Source of the DNA: Syntrophomonadaceae bacterium
GTDB lineage: Bacteria; Bacillota; Syntrophomonadia; Syntrophomonadales; Syntrophomonadaceae
Length of the DNA stretch: 33,039 nt
Direction of reading: 5' to 3'
Assembly: GCA_012718855.1 (NCBI GenBank)
Contig: JAAYBS010000033.1
Coordinates: 1 to 33,039 of the forward strand
Of the stretch, positions 1 to 7,713 are shown one piece after another. The position numbers and the translations under genes were made by a program. The notes below the pieces were generated by a model. The model worked only from the letters and a program-made list of their open reading frames with translations. It was not told the DNA's origin and ran no database searches. Each line of letters begins with the position of its first letter. Positions within the stretch are counted from its first letter, which is position 1.

Positions 1-27
1 ACGTCCCGGTGTAACATGGAGGTTGGG

Positions 28-654
28 ATGCTGGAAATATTTAATACTTTGTTGAATGCTTATGGTCCCAGGTGCTGGTGGCCGGCTCAAACCCCCTTTG
101 AAATGATGGTGGGTGCTATATTAACCCAGAATACCGCCTGGGCCAATGTGGAGAAGGCGATTTGTAATTTTGGTGATTGTTTGTCACCTGAGTATATTGC
201 CAAGGCCAGTTCGGAAGAATTGGCGCGGATAATCCGGCCCAGTGGTTATTATAATCAAAAGGTATTGAAACTTAAGGCTCTAACCGAATGGTATGAGAGA
301 TATGAGTATGATATAGATAAAGCCAGGCAGGTTGAGGGTGATTTGTTGCGCCAGGAATTACTGGCCGTTAAGGGAATAGGTCCTGAAACTGCTGATTCTA
401 TTCTGCTTTATGCTCTGGATAAACCTTTTTTCGTAATTGATGCCTATACCAGACGAATTCTTTATCGTCTGGGGTATAATTTACCTGCCGCTTATGACAC
501 CCTGCAGCGACAAATTCAAGCCAACATTCCCCAGGATATCCATATATATCAGGAGTTCCATGCCTTGATTGTTGAACACGCCAAACGCCATTGCCGTAAG
601 AACCCGCTATGCTCTGGCTGCCCGCTGGAAGAAAGATGTCCACAACGCATTTGA
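28..654 (+). CDS. Endonuclease III-like DNA glycosylase (HhH-GPD, [4Fe-4S])
   Basis: A 208-residue base-excision-repair glycosylase of the helix-hairpin-helix GPD superfamily. The hairpin is KGIGPETAD (about residues 115-123) and the catalytic Asp is in VIDAYTRRI (about 138). Where endonuclease III has its catalytic lysine, this protein has Glu. It may therefore be a monofunctional glycosylase of the MagIII/EndoIII-related group rather than a true Nth with lyase activity; this is inference. The C-terminus has four cysteines spaced C-x5-C-x2-C-x5-C, a slight variant of the EndoIII cluster loop (C-x6-C-x2-C-x5-C). I chose the ATG at 28 because GGAGG at 18-22 sits five bases upstream; an in-frame ATG at 16 has no such site. 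The gene converges with the feo operon. Confidence 0.85.
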   Translation: MLEIFNTLLNAYGPRCWWPAQTPFEMMVGAILTQNTAWANVEKAICNFGDCLSPEYIAKASSEELARIIRPSGYYNQKVLKLKALTEWYERYEYDIDKARQVEGDLLRQELLAVKGIGPETADSILLYALDKPFFVIDAYTRRILYRLGYNLPAAYDTLQRQIQANIPQDIHIYQEFHALIVEHAKRHCRKNPLCSGCPLEERCPQRI

Positions 655-818
655 GAGAAGCAGAAAGAATGTCCGAGACTGCTGAAAGTTTCCGCTACTA
701 TGTTGATTTACGCTGTTGGGGATTATTAAGAGATCCTTCGTCGCCTACAGCTCCTCAGGATGACATTTATGATACTTTTTCATTAATCTCGAACATCTCC
801 TTGCTTCTCCCCCTGCTT
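655..818. other. Convergent intergenic spacer with small inverted repeats
   Basis: This spacer separates the glycosylase (+) from the end of feoB-C (-). I see no convincing gene in it. One imperfect hairpin has arms ATCCT (733-737) and AGGAT (757-761), in a context resembling the dispersed 'GATCCTTCG...CAGGATGACA' palindromes common in clostridial genomes; that link is from memory. A second, CCTGCTT (812-818)/AAGCAGG (822-828), has the feoB-C stop codon in its loop and no T-tract, so it is not a clear terminator. Confidence 0.35.
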
Positions 819-2210
819 CTAAAGCAGGAGTTGTGCGGTTTGGCTGACGATTATGGTTACCAGTATTCCCAGCGCCAGGGGAAGCAGGGTGGCCAGCAAG
901 GTCCAGCGCATACTTTTGGTTTCTTTGAAAATGGTGTAAATGGTAGTTCCGCAGGGGAAATGCAATAGGGAAAATAACATTACACACAGGGCAGTGATCC
1001 AGGTCCAGCCGTGATCAAGCAGCAATTTCCCCAAAGCATTCAGGCTGTCCAGTTCGAGAATATGGCCGGCTGACAAGTATCCCATGATCAATATCGGCAG
1101 TACAATTTCATTGGCCGGCAGGCCCAACAGGAAGGCGATGAGGATAATGCCGTCCATGCCCATGATTTTGCCCAAAGGGTCAAGGAAAGCAGCCATATAA
1201 GCAAATATTGTGCTATCACCAATCCAGCTGTTGGCCAGTATCCAGGTCAGAGCCCCGGCAGGTGCAGCTATGACCACGGCACGCCAGAGTACAAAAAGAG
1301 TACGGTCCAGCAGGGAGCGAATGAGGATTTGCCCCAGTTGGGGTTTGCGAAACGGAGGCAGCTCCAGAACAAAAAAGGAAGCAATTCCTCGTAAAAGGGT
1401 CCGGGATAACAAGCTGGAAACCAGTAAACTGGTAAATATTCCGATCATTATTAAGGATGCAACCACTAGTGCCGCTACTATGGAGCTATAAGCCCGGGAA
1501 AACATTGTACCCATAAAAATGGTAGCCAGTGCAATCAGGGTGGGAAAGCGGCCATTACAAACCGAAAAGGTATTGGTAAGTATGGCAATTAATCTTTCCC
1601 GCGGAGAGTCGATGATACGGCAGGAAGTAACTCCGGCGGCATTGCAGCCAAATCCCATGCACATGGTCAGACATTGTTTACCGTGGGCTCCCGCCCGGCG
1701 AAAGAGGTTATCCATATTAAAGGCCACACGGGGAAGGTAACCCAGATCTTCCAGCAGCGTAAAAAGGGGAAAAAATATTGCCATCGGGGGCAACATAACC
1801 GAAACTACCCAGGCCAGGGAACGATACATCCCCAGGATCAGAACACCGGTTAACCAGGCAGGTGCAGCAGCAGCCGTCATCAGGTGCAGCAGGTATCCTT
1901 CAAGTTTGAAAAGTCCAAGTGCCAATAGCTGAGAAGGATAGTTGGCTCCGGATATGGTTATCCATAGAATCAGGGTTAATAACAAAATCATAATTGGGAA
2001 ACCGCACCATCTGGAGGTTAGTATGTTATCCAGTTTAAACTCCAGGCTGTTCCGCCAGGTATTTTCATTACTGACAACCTGACTGGAAATTTCTTCGGCA
2101 TGCTGATAAATACTGCTGACAATCCGATCTCTGATATGGGAAGCATTATCAGGAAGTAAAGGTTCAATTTCGTGAAGCAGCAGTAAGGGGTGATTATTTA
2201 TTGCAGACAT
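819..2210 (-). CDS. feoB: Ferrous iron transporter FeoB, membrane (gate) part
   Basis: A 463-residue protein equivalent to the membrane half of FeoB, the Fe(II) importer of the cytoplasmic membrane. Hydrophobic segments begin near residue 72. FeoB hallmarks are EDLGYLPR (154-161), GFGCN (186-190) and CNGRFP (218-223); the last replaces the more usual CSARLP-type gate sequence and fits a variant FeoB subgroup. The GTPase half is encoded separately just upstream. The ATG here overlaps the end of that gene by 13 bases, in ATGTCTGCAATAA, which suggests translational coupling. About 60 polar residues precede the first membrane segment and probably take the place of the helical domain after the G domain. 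The reading frame is clean, so a working two-chain FeoB is more likely than a broken gene. Confidence 0.85.
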   Translation of the reverse strand: MSAINNHPLLLLHEIEPLLPDNASHIRDRIVSSIYQHAEEISSQVVSNENTWRNSLEFKLDNILTSRWCGFPIMILLLTLILWITISGANYPSQLLALGLFKLEGYLLHLMTAAAAPAWLTGVLILGMYRSLAWVVSVMLPPMAIFFPLFTLLEDLGYLPRVAFNMDNLFRRAGAHGKQCLTMCMGFGCNAAGVTSCRIIDSPRERLIAILTNTFSVCNGRFPTLIALATIFMGTMFSRAYSSIVAALVVASLIMIGIFTSLLVSSLLSRTLLRGIASFFVLELPPFRKPQLGQILIRSLLDRTLFVLWRAVVIAAPAGALTWILANSWIGDSTIFAYMAAFLDPLGKIMGMDGIILIAFLLGLPANEIVLPILIMGYLSAGHILELDSLNALGKLLLDHGWTWITALCVMLFSLLHFPCGTTIYTIFKETKSMRWTLLATLLPLALGILVTIIVSQTAQLLL

Positions 2211-2977
2211 AGGGCGATACCTTCCTGAATTATCTGCAGGGGGAATTTTTCAGGCTTACGGTTAATCATGATATGTTCCAGAATAGTAAAATCTCTCTCC
2301 AATATGCGCAGAGCTACCCAGCGGCTATTAATTCCTTCCGGTAACCAGGGAGCCAGTCTGTTTTCAAGTTTGCTAATGAGGTTTTCCAATTCCTGGTCAT
2401 AGGTGACCTGTCGGGGTTGGGTAACAATTTTTCCGCTGACCATATCATGAAGAGTATTCTTTAGCTCTAACAAACCTCCGCCATTTCGAGCTGTAGTTCC
2501 TATTACCGGTATTCCTAATTCTGAAGCCAGCTGGTCAATATTCACATGAATTGATTTTCTTTTCGCTTCGTCCAGCAGATTAACACAGACAACTACCCGG
2601 TCAGTAATCTCCAATATTTGCAGCACCAGGTTGAGGTTGCGTTCCAGGCAGGTAGCATCACAAACTACCAGGGTTACATCCGGCCTGGAAAAACAGATAA
2701 AATCCCGGGCAGTTTGCTCATCAGCAGAGTTGGCATACAACGAGTAGGTACCGGGCAGGTCAACCAGCTTATAGCGATGATTACGATATGAAAAAGTGCC
2801 TTCAGCTTTTAATACAGTTTTTCCCGGCCAATTACCGGTATGCTGATTGAGACCGGTTAAGCGGTTAAAAACTGTGCTTTTGCCTACATTGGGATTCCCG
2901 GCCAGAGCTATAACGAAGTTATTACGTTCAGGTTGATGGTTCATAATCGGGCCGGGCAGAAATGCAGCTTTAACCAT
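2198..2977 (-). CDS. feoB: FeoB GTPase domain protein
   Basis: A 259-residue soluble G-protein half of FeoB, which drives or regulates Fe(II) uptake through the membrane half. It shows G1 GNPNVGKST (27-35), G3 DLPGTYSL (73-80), G4 NLLD (133-136) and a G5-like TTARNGG. A GDP-dissociation-inhibitor-like helical region follows and the chain then stops, where a normal single-chain FeoB would run into membrane helices. The start ATG at 2977 has AGGAG about six bases upstream. It lies between feoA and feoB-C in the same operon, so function in trans with the next gene is expected. Confidence 0.88.
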   Translation of the reverse strand: MVKAAFLPGPIMNHQPERNNFVIALAGNPNVGKSTVFNRLTGLNQHTGNWPGKTVLKAEGTFSYRNHRYKLVDLPGTYSLYANSADEQTARDFICFSRPDVTLVVCDATCLERNLNLVLQILEITDRVVVCVNLLDEAKRKSIHVNIDQLASELGIPVIGTTARNGGGLLELKNTLHDMVSGKIVTQPRQVTYDQELENLISKLENRLAPWLPEGINSRWVALRILERDFTILEHIMINRKPEKFPLQIIQEGIALCLQ

Positions 2978-2990
2978 AGATATCTCCTTT

Positions 2991-3230
2991 TTAGGTTATT
3001 ATTTCCACTATGATTTGACTGGCATCTTCATTTCGCAGGGCTATTAATCCACCTTTAATTAAATAGGCAGTGGGATTACCGGATGGGCTGCGACGAATTA
3101 CCGTTACTGTTGCACCGGGTATGAACCCCAAATCCAATAATCGGCGGCGATTTTTACCAATAGTTAAAATGTCTGTAATTTTTGCACTTTTACCGACTGA
3201 AATATTAGTCAAAGCCAGGGAAACGGACAT
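2991..3230 (-). CDS. feoA: FeoA family protein
   Basis: A 79-residue SH3-like FeoA, the small cytoplasmic partner of FeoB. Recognisable family positions are RRLLDLGFIPGATVTV and the C-terminal GGLIALRNEDA. I chose the ATG at 3230 because GAGGTG lies eight bases upstream and family members start here; the longer open frame back to 3308 adds 26 residues with no family resemblance. It is the first gene of feoA-feoB(N)-feoB(C), 13 bases before the GTPase gene. I saw no clear Fur box in the upstream 100 bases. Confidence 0.88.
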   Translation of the reverse strand: MSVSLALTNISVGKSAKITDILTIGKNRRRLLDLGFIPGATVTVIRRSPSGNPTAYLIKGGLIALRNEDASQIIVEIIT

Positions 3231-3313
3231 TTCATTTTCACCTCGGTTATACCGGTTAACTATCTGCCTGGGAGCAAAGTTAGCTAAAATGTCGATTATA
3301 TGAAACATAGGTT

Positions 3314-3319
3314 ATTATA
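3314..3319 (-). promoter_or_regulatory. Candidate -10 of the feo operon
   Basis: On the minus strand this is a perfect TATAAT, about 85 bases upstream of the feoA start. I could not find a good -35 at 16-18 bases, so an activator-dependent or weak promoter is possible. The AT-rich region to 3468 presumably also carries the promoter of the divergent PAS gene, which I could not place. Confidence 0.4.
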
Positions 3320-3468
3320 CTAGGTTTGTGCAGATTTTGTGTTTGTCCGAAGAGAGTTAGAAGATAGCTATTTGTTTTACTATAGACGAAAATAATGGCG
3401 ATATATTATATTTAAAGTCAGATTGGGGAAAAGATATACAGTTTGCTTTTTGGGCAAAGGGGGAGGAA

Positions 3469-5388
3469 ATGCTGAGTAATTCTGAGTTTGATAACAACCA
3501 ACAAATATCGACCAGTTATGACATACTTTTTAATGCCATTGATGATTTTCTATTTGTTATTTCTGAAGACGGAAAAGTAATTGATATCAATTTATGTGTA
3601 TGCAGGGATATGGGTTATAGCCAGCAGGAATTAGTTGGCATAGACCTGTTTTTATTGCATCCCCCGGAAAGATATGATGAGGTATTGCAGATTTTTCAGG
3701 CTATGATTTCCGGTGAGCGCAATGATTGCAATCTGCCACTTTTTACGAAAGACGGAAGATATATACCGGTTGAAACCAGAGTAGTAAAAGGATTATGGCA
3801 GGGACAATCAGTATTTTTCGGAATTAGTAAAGATCTGACTCGTATAAAACGAGCTAACGAAAGGTTTTCCAAGGCCTTTAGTGTCAGTCCGGCTTTAATG
3901 GCTATCAGTAAAATTGACAGCGGTGAATACATAGATGTTAACACCTCCTTTCTAAACGCTCTGGGTTATATCCGTGAAGAGGTTATTGGCAGGACTTCTT
4001 CGGATTTGGGTATTTTCTCATCTGAATCCAGAGAATTACTTAAAGATGAATTAAATCGTAACGGCTATATACGCAATAAGGAAATGACCATATATTCAAA
4101 AGATGGCTGTCTAGTCTATGTTGTCGCGTCTGTAGATTATTTGGAATTATCCGGGCAAAACTATTTGTTAAGTGTATTACTGGACATTACCAGTATAAAG
4201 GAATCACAGTTGAAATTGAGCCGTACACGCAGTCAGCTGCAAGCCATTTTAGACAACCTGCCGTTTATGGCCTGGTTTAAAGACCCCCAGGGAAAATATA
4301 TTGAAGTGAATCGGGTATTTGAACTCAATGTAGAAATATCTGCAAAAGATATTATTGGAAAGACCGATCTGGATATCTGGCCACAGGACTTAGCCTTTTC
4401 CTTTATAAATGATGACCAGCAGGTAATGACCAGTGGAAAACAATTAAATATCGAAGAAATACTAATAATTAACGGAGTTGAGCGGTTGCATAGCACCTTT
4501 AAGACACCGGTGTTTAATGAACGGGGGGAAATAATCGGGACTACGGGAATCACCAGGGATATTACTGAACAGCGGGAATTGGAACATGACCTTCTGAAAC
4601 AGAAAAATTTTCTTAAATCGTTAATAGATGCGGCGCCGGATCTGATTTTTTATAAAGATACTAACAGCATATATTTAGGCTGTAATAGTGCTTTTGCCCA
4701 TAAAGCTATTGGTATACCCGAAGAGGAGATTATCGGCAGGACTGATTTTGATTTTATAAAAGACCCGGAACTGGCCGGATTTTTTATTCAGAAAGATCAG
4801 GAAATGTTGATGCTCAATGAGACTTGTATGAACGAGGAGACTATAACCCTGGCAGACGGATCGGTGATGGAGGCGGAGACGGTTAAAACTCCTTTTTATA
4901 ATGAGTATGGAGAAATAATGGGGTTAATTGGAATAACCCGTGATATTACTAAAAGAAAACATGCTCAGGAGCAGTTATTGTTAAAGGAAAAGATACGGAG
5001 CAGTATTTCTGCGGCTACTAATGAATTGTTGGTTAACAGCGATTTTTATGATGCCATTAACAAATGTCTGGCTTTACTGGGCGAGGCTACCGGAGTAGAC
5101 CGGGTGTATATCTTTGAGAATCATTATGAAGAAGGGCAGAGCTATACCAGTTATAAAGCGGAGTGGAACTCGGGGACTTATGAACCACAAATAGATAATC
5201 TGGAACTGCAGAATATCCCCTTTGAAGAGATCATGGACTTTCTAAGGCCTCTGATGGAAGGAAAGGCTATCAGAGGGCTGATTAAGGATTTTGGAGAGGG
5301 ACGGGATAAAGAGCTTTTGATTGAACAAGGAATAATGTCAATATTGGTATTGCCGATTTTGCGCATAGCTTCAACAATCAGGGTGTAG
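3469..5388 (+). CDS. Multi-PAS/GAF sensor protein, C-terminally truncated
   Basis: A 639-residue soluble sensory protein. Four PAS domains follow one another, at about residues 17-130, 131-250, 255-375 and 380-500. They end in typical linkers such as GITRDITEQRELE and GITRDITKRKHAQ. A GAF domain begins near 520 (FYDAINKCLALLGEATGVDRVYIFE) but stops two thirds through, right after the strand SILVLPI (residue 630). The last nine residues are read from the antisense strand of a Ku gene remnant. The output domain (histidine kinase, GGDEF or similar) is therefore missing. The start has GGGAGGAA just upstream. The protein may be made, but it is probably a relic of a signalling protein. The remainder was lost in the deletion discussed under the Ku pseudogene. 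Confidence 0.8.
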   Translation: MLSNSEFDNNQQISTSYDILFNAIDDFLFVISEDGKVIDINLCVCRDMGYSQQELVGIDLFLLHPPERYDEVLQIFQAMISGERNDCNLPLFTKDGRYIPVETRVVKGLWQGQSVFFGISKDLTRIKRANERFSKAFSVSPALMAISKIDSGEYIDVNTSFLNALGYIREEVIGRTSSDLGIFSSESRELLKDELNRNGYIRNKEMTIYSKDGCLVYVVASVDYLELSGQNYLLSVLLDITSIKESQLKLSRTRSQLQAILDNLPFMAWFKDPQGKYIEVNRVFELNVEISAKDIIGKTDLDIWPQDLAFSFINDDQQVMTSGKQLNIEEILIINGVERLHSTFKTPVFNERGEIIGTTGITRDITEQRELEHDLLKQKNFLKSLIDAAPDLIFYKDTNSIYLGCNSAFAHKAIGIPEEEIIGRTDFDFIKDPELAGFFIQKDQEMLMLNETCMNEETITLADGSVMEAETVKTPFYNEYGEIMGLIGITRDITKRKHAQEQLLLKEKIRSSISAATNELLVNSDFYDAINKCLALLGEATGVDRVYIFENHYEEGQSYTSYKAEWNSGTYEPQIDNLELQNIPFEEIMDFLRPLMEGKAIRGLIKDFGEGRDKELLIEQGIMSILVLPILRIASTIRV

Positions 5389-5750
5389 GCTTTATCACCG
5401 CCCGAAGAAGGTTCCAGGTAATAGCTTTTATCAAAATAAATCGGATCAACCTGCTCCAGTTTTACGAAATCCAGAATGTCAATAGTTTTGGTGTTTTCCT
5501 GCGGAATACGGGCTAAATCTTCTTCATTGATAACGATGTAACTGCCTTTTTGAAATTCATAACCTTTAACCAGTTCATCGGGTTTTATCTCTTTTTCACA
5601 TTTGGAGCAAACTTTTCTGTAATTGACCGGTGCCATACATTCCTAATGCAGATAATGAAATTTGAGGTCCTTGTTTTCGGTAGCCACATACATGCTTACC
5701 GGAATATTGACCAGGCCAAAACTTACGGCACCTTTCCACAGCGTTTTCAT
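5345..5750 (-). pseudogene. ku: Ku (NHEJ DNA-end-binding) pseudogene, 5' fragment
   Basis: Reading the minus strand from the ATG at 5750 (AGGAGG at 5757-5762) gives the N-terminus of bacterial Ku: MKTLWKGAVSFGLVNIP, then YVATENKDLKFHYLH. An in-frame TAG (5643-5645, codon 36) replaces a residue that is usually Lys. The frame then continues as clear Ku: APVNYRKVCSKCEKEIKP, DELVKGYEFQKGSYIVINEE, TIDILDFVKLEQVDPIYFD, KAYTLIVEAMRKIG. Similarity ends at about 5345-5356, where the sequence becomes the antisense of the GAF domain of the convergent gene. About 135 of the usual 260-300 codons remain. Intact Ku is the end-binding dimer of bacterial end joining with LigD. This copy is dead both by the nonsense codon and by loss of its 3' half. 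Confidence 0.88.
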
Positions 5751-5881
5751 AAATAGCCTCCTTTCAGCTTCTTTTAATAAGTAGCATCTATGGTTTGGCA
5801 GAATTTTATGCGCTATGGGAACATAATAAATACTTTTAAATATTTAAAGGGAATTCTTTGGCAGTTTTGCAGTGTCTACCC

Positions 5882-6904
5882 TTATGCACCACTACCAAAG
5901 CCACAGGCGGGATAATGACATTGAGGACAGTTGAGGCAAAGTCCGCCCATACCCAGACGGGCGATCATAGCACGGGTTATCTTTTCGCCAGTTAATATAG
6001 TAGGCATTATTAAATCAAAAATAGTTATTTTACTGTACATTACACAACCAGGCAACCCCAGAATCGGCAGATCTCCCATATAGGCGACCATTAGCATTGC
6101 ACCTGGCAGTACCGGTGCTCCATAAGTAATAATCTCTGCTCCAGTTGCTCTAACTGCAGCGGGAGTTAAATCATCAGGGTCTACCGACATTCCTCCGGTG
6201 ATTAATACCATTTCGGCCCCTTGATTTATTAATTCCAAAATAGAATGGGTTATTTGCTGAGGATCATCAGGTACAATAATTTGTTTTTGCAGGCTGCAGT
6301 TATATTTTTTTATTTTTTCCTCCAGCACTGGCCCGAATTTATCCTCAATATATCCTGAGAAAACCTCATTGCCGGTGGTTACGATACCAACTTTATAGGG
6401 GTTAAAGGGTTTGACTTCAATGACTTCATGTTGATGACACAGGGTTTCCACTCTTTCCAAATGTTGCTGTGGAAATACCAATGGTACTACACGAACACCG
6501 GCTACCACCTCACCCAGTTTAACCGGACGGCGGTGGTTACGGGTAGCTACTACCACTTCTTCTATCAAGTTTATTTCCATTAATAAATCTTCATTTATAA
6601 CACACATGCCATCGCTGGTAGCAATAAGATTAACTTTCCCCTCGCGTGGTTCGCTCATTGATAAGCCGTTGCCCATTATAGCTTTAGCCAGTCTGATGGC
6701 AGCATCGTCTTCATGAACCATACCTGCACCCAATTCCCAAACATAAATATGCTCTTTACCCAGTTTGAGTAACTCAGGAATATCTTCCGGGGTTATTATA
6801 TGCCCTTTCCTGAAGGCAGGGCCCTTGAATTCACCTGGTACAATTCTGGTTATATCGTGACACAAAACTGTTCCAACTGCATCTTCTACTCGGATGGTTT
6901 TCAT
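5882..6904 (-). CDS. MoeA/MogA-fold molybdopterin-binding protein with C-terminal Cys motif
   Basis: A 340-residue protein of the MoCF_biosynth (molybdopterin-binding) superfamily, related to the C-terminal half of MoeA. The core begins near YKVGIVTTGNEV (about 170), and the pterin-binding signature is ITGGMSVDPDDLTPAA (about 234-249). PILGLPGCVMYSK follows. The N-terminal part (KTIRVEDAVGTVLCHDIT) resembles the 'molybdopterin-binding protein' group seen beside molybdenum or tungsten enzymes. The end carries four cysteines in CLNCPQCHYPACGFGSG, a possible metal or Fe-S site. Its place next to MoaD-like, MoeB-like and AOR genes suggests a role in metal insertion into, or delivery of, the pterin cofactor (inference). 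The start has AAAGGA upstream. Confidence 0.82.
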   Translation of the reverse strand: MKTIRVEDAVGTVLCHDITRIVPGEFKGPAFRKGHIITPEDIPELLKLGKEHIYVWELGAGMVHEDDAAIRLAKAIMGNGLSMSEPREGKVNLIATSDGMCVINEDLLMEINLIEEVVVATRNHRRPVKLGEVVAGVRVVPLVFPQQHLERVETLCHQHEVIEVKPFNPYKVGIVTTGNEVFSGYIEDKFGPVLEEKIKKYNCSLQKQIIVPDDPQQITHSILELINQGAEMVLITGGMSVDPDDLTPAAVRATGAEIITYGAPVLPGAMLMVAYMGDLPILGLPGCVMYSKITIFDLIMPTILTGEKITRAMIARLGMGGLCLNCPQCHYPACGFGSGA

Positions 6905-6966
6905 AATCCATAATTCCTTTCTGTGTTTTTGGATTTATTCAAAACCGTCTGCTCAATCCCCTAAAT

Positions 6967-6995
6967 ATGTTAACTAATTAAATTTGGGAGTACAA
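6967..6995 (-). promoter_or_regulatory. Candidate promoter for the MoeA-like gene
   Basis: On the minus strand TTGTAC (6990-6995) and TAACAT (6967-6972) are 17 bases apart. They lie about 65 bases upstream of the start at 6904. The match to the sigma-A consensus is moderate. Confidence 0.4.
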
Positions 6996-7097
6996 GTTAA
7001 ATAAACAAACGCTTGGTCAAAAAAGAACGGGAGGTAATTTTTTATATATTCGCCTGATTACATTTTAAATGTTAAACCAGTGGAAATGCTATTCCGT

Positions 7098-7126
7098 TTG
7101 CTGTAATTTTTACTGAATGCTATGAT
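7098..7126 (+). promoter_or_regulatory. Sigma-A-type promoter for the DUF896-moaD-moeB operon
   Basis: TTGCTG (7098-7103) and TATGAT (7121-7126) are separated by exactly 17 bases. Transcription would start near 7133, leaving a leader of about 55 bases before the ATG at 7189. The 280-base divergent gap (6905-7188) holds this and the minus-strand promoter and no gene that I can see. Confidence 0.6.
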
Positions 7127-7188
7127 GAAATTGGAATAAGAATGCTAAAGATTAGAAGTTTATAGTTTAAATAAACGAGGTGTAGCTG

Positions 7189-7449
7189 ATGATAACGGAA
7201 GATTTAATCAAACGCATAAATGAATTGGCTGCCAGGAAGAAAACGGTGGGGCTTTCGGAAAAGGAGCTGGCTGAACAGAAAAAACTGTATAAAATTTATC
7301 TGGCCTCGGTTCGTAAACAGGTTATCACGCAGTTGGATGAGGCTGGTATCAGACCCGAAGGCCATGCTCATCATTGCTGTGATGACAATTGCAGTCATAA
7401 TCATCATCACCATCACGGACCAAATTGTAATCATGACAGGCATAAATAA
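7189..7449 (+). CDS. DUF896 (UPF0291/YnzC-like) protein with His/Cys-rich tail
   Basis: An 86-residue protein. Residues 1-57 match the DUF896 helical hairpin family (LIKRINELAARKK, LSEKELAEQKKLYKIYL, VRKQVITQLDEAGI). The remaining 29 residues are a tail dominated by His, Cys and Asp, including HAHHCCDDNC, NHHHHHG and NCNHDRH. DUF896 proteins I know of normally end soon after the hairpin, so the tail is an addition that looks like a metal-binding handle. It is the first gene of an operon with MoaD-like and MoeB-like genes. A role in metal supply for pterin-cofactor assembly is conceivable but unproven. GAGGTG lies six bases before the start. Confidence 0.8.
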   Translation: MITEDLIKRINELAARKKTVGLSEKELAEQKKLYKIYLASVRKQVITQLDEAGIRPEGHAHHCCDDNCSHNHHHHHGPNCNHDRHK

Positions 7450-7487
7450 GCAATACAAAAGCTCTGTTACGGAGGTGAGCTGAAAAG

Positions 7488-7712
7488 ATGCGGGTTAAGG
7501 TTAAACTGTTTGCTACTTTTCGCAAGGGACGTTTCCGGGAAAGAGATATGGAGCTTAATGAAGACTGTACAGTAGGTTGGGTCATTGATCATCTGAGAAT
7601 CCCGCGCAAGGAATTGGGAGTTGTTTTTCTAAATGGCCTGGCTGCTAATGCTGATGAGGTCTTGAAGGAAGGAGATACCCTATCCATTTTTCCTATGGTT
7701 GGAGGTGGTTAA
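7488..7712 (+). CDS. MoaD/ThiS family sulfur-carrier protein
   Basis: A 74-residue beta-grasp protein ending in VGGG. The Gly-Gly end is the site that is adenylated and then thiocarboxylated so that it can deliver sulfur, here probably to the dithiolene of molybdopterin/tungstopterin. Family features are VKLFATFRKGR near the start, VVFLNGLAAN in the middle and GDTLSIFPMVGGG at the end. Strong SD GGAGGTGA upstream. It is followed one base later by the ThiF-fold enzyme that would activate it, the usual MoaD-MoeB pairing. The nearby AOR makes tungsten or molybdenum pterin synthesis more likely than thiamine. Confidence 0.85.
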   Translation: MRVKVKLFATFRKGRFRERDMELNEDCTVGWVIDHLRIPRKELGVVFLNGLAANADEVLKEGDTLSIFPMVGGG

Positions 7713-7713
7713 A

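Noticed and set aside
609-968. Plus-strand 119-codon frame after the glycosylase
   Set aside because: It overlaps both the end of the glycosylase and the real feoB-C gene on the other strand, has no SD and no family resemblance.
5178-5636. Minus-strand 152-codon frame as a separate gene
   Set aside because: Its first ~95 codons are the middle of Ku after the premature stop, and the rest is the antisense of the GAF domain. It is therefore described as part of the Ku pseudogene.
5643-5645. Read-through of TAG as pyrrolysine in Ku
   Set aside because: Ku has no known pyrrolysine use, the expected residue is Lys, and the gene is truncated anyway. A nonsense mutation is simpler.
5550-5756. Plus-strand 68-codon frame
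   Set aside because: It is the antisense of the Ku remnant, whose minus-strand translation is clearly the conserved one.
7204-7458. Minus-strand Met/Ile-rich frame opposite the His-rich tail
   Set aside because: It is the complement of His codons (CAT to ATG) and shows no SD or family similarity.
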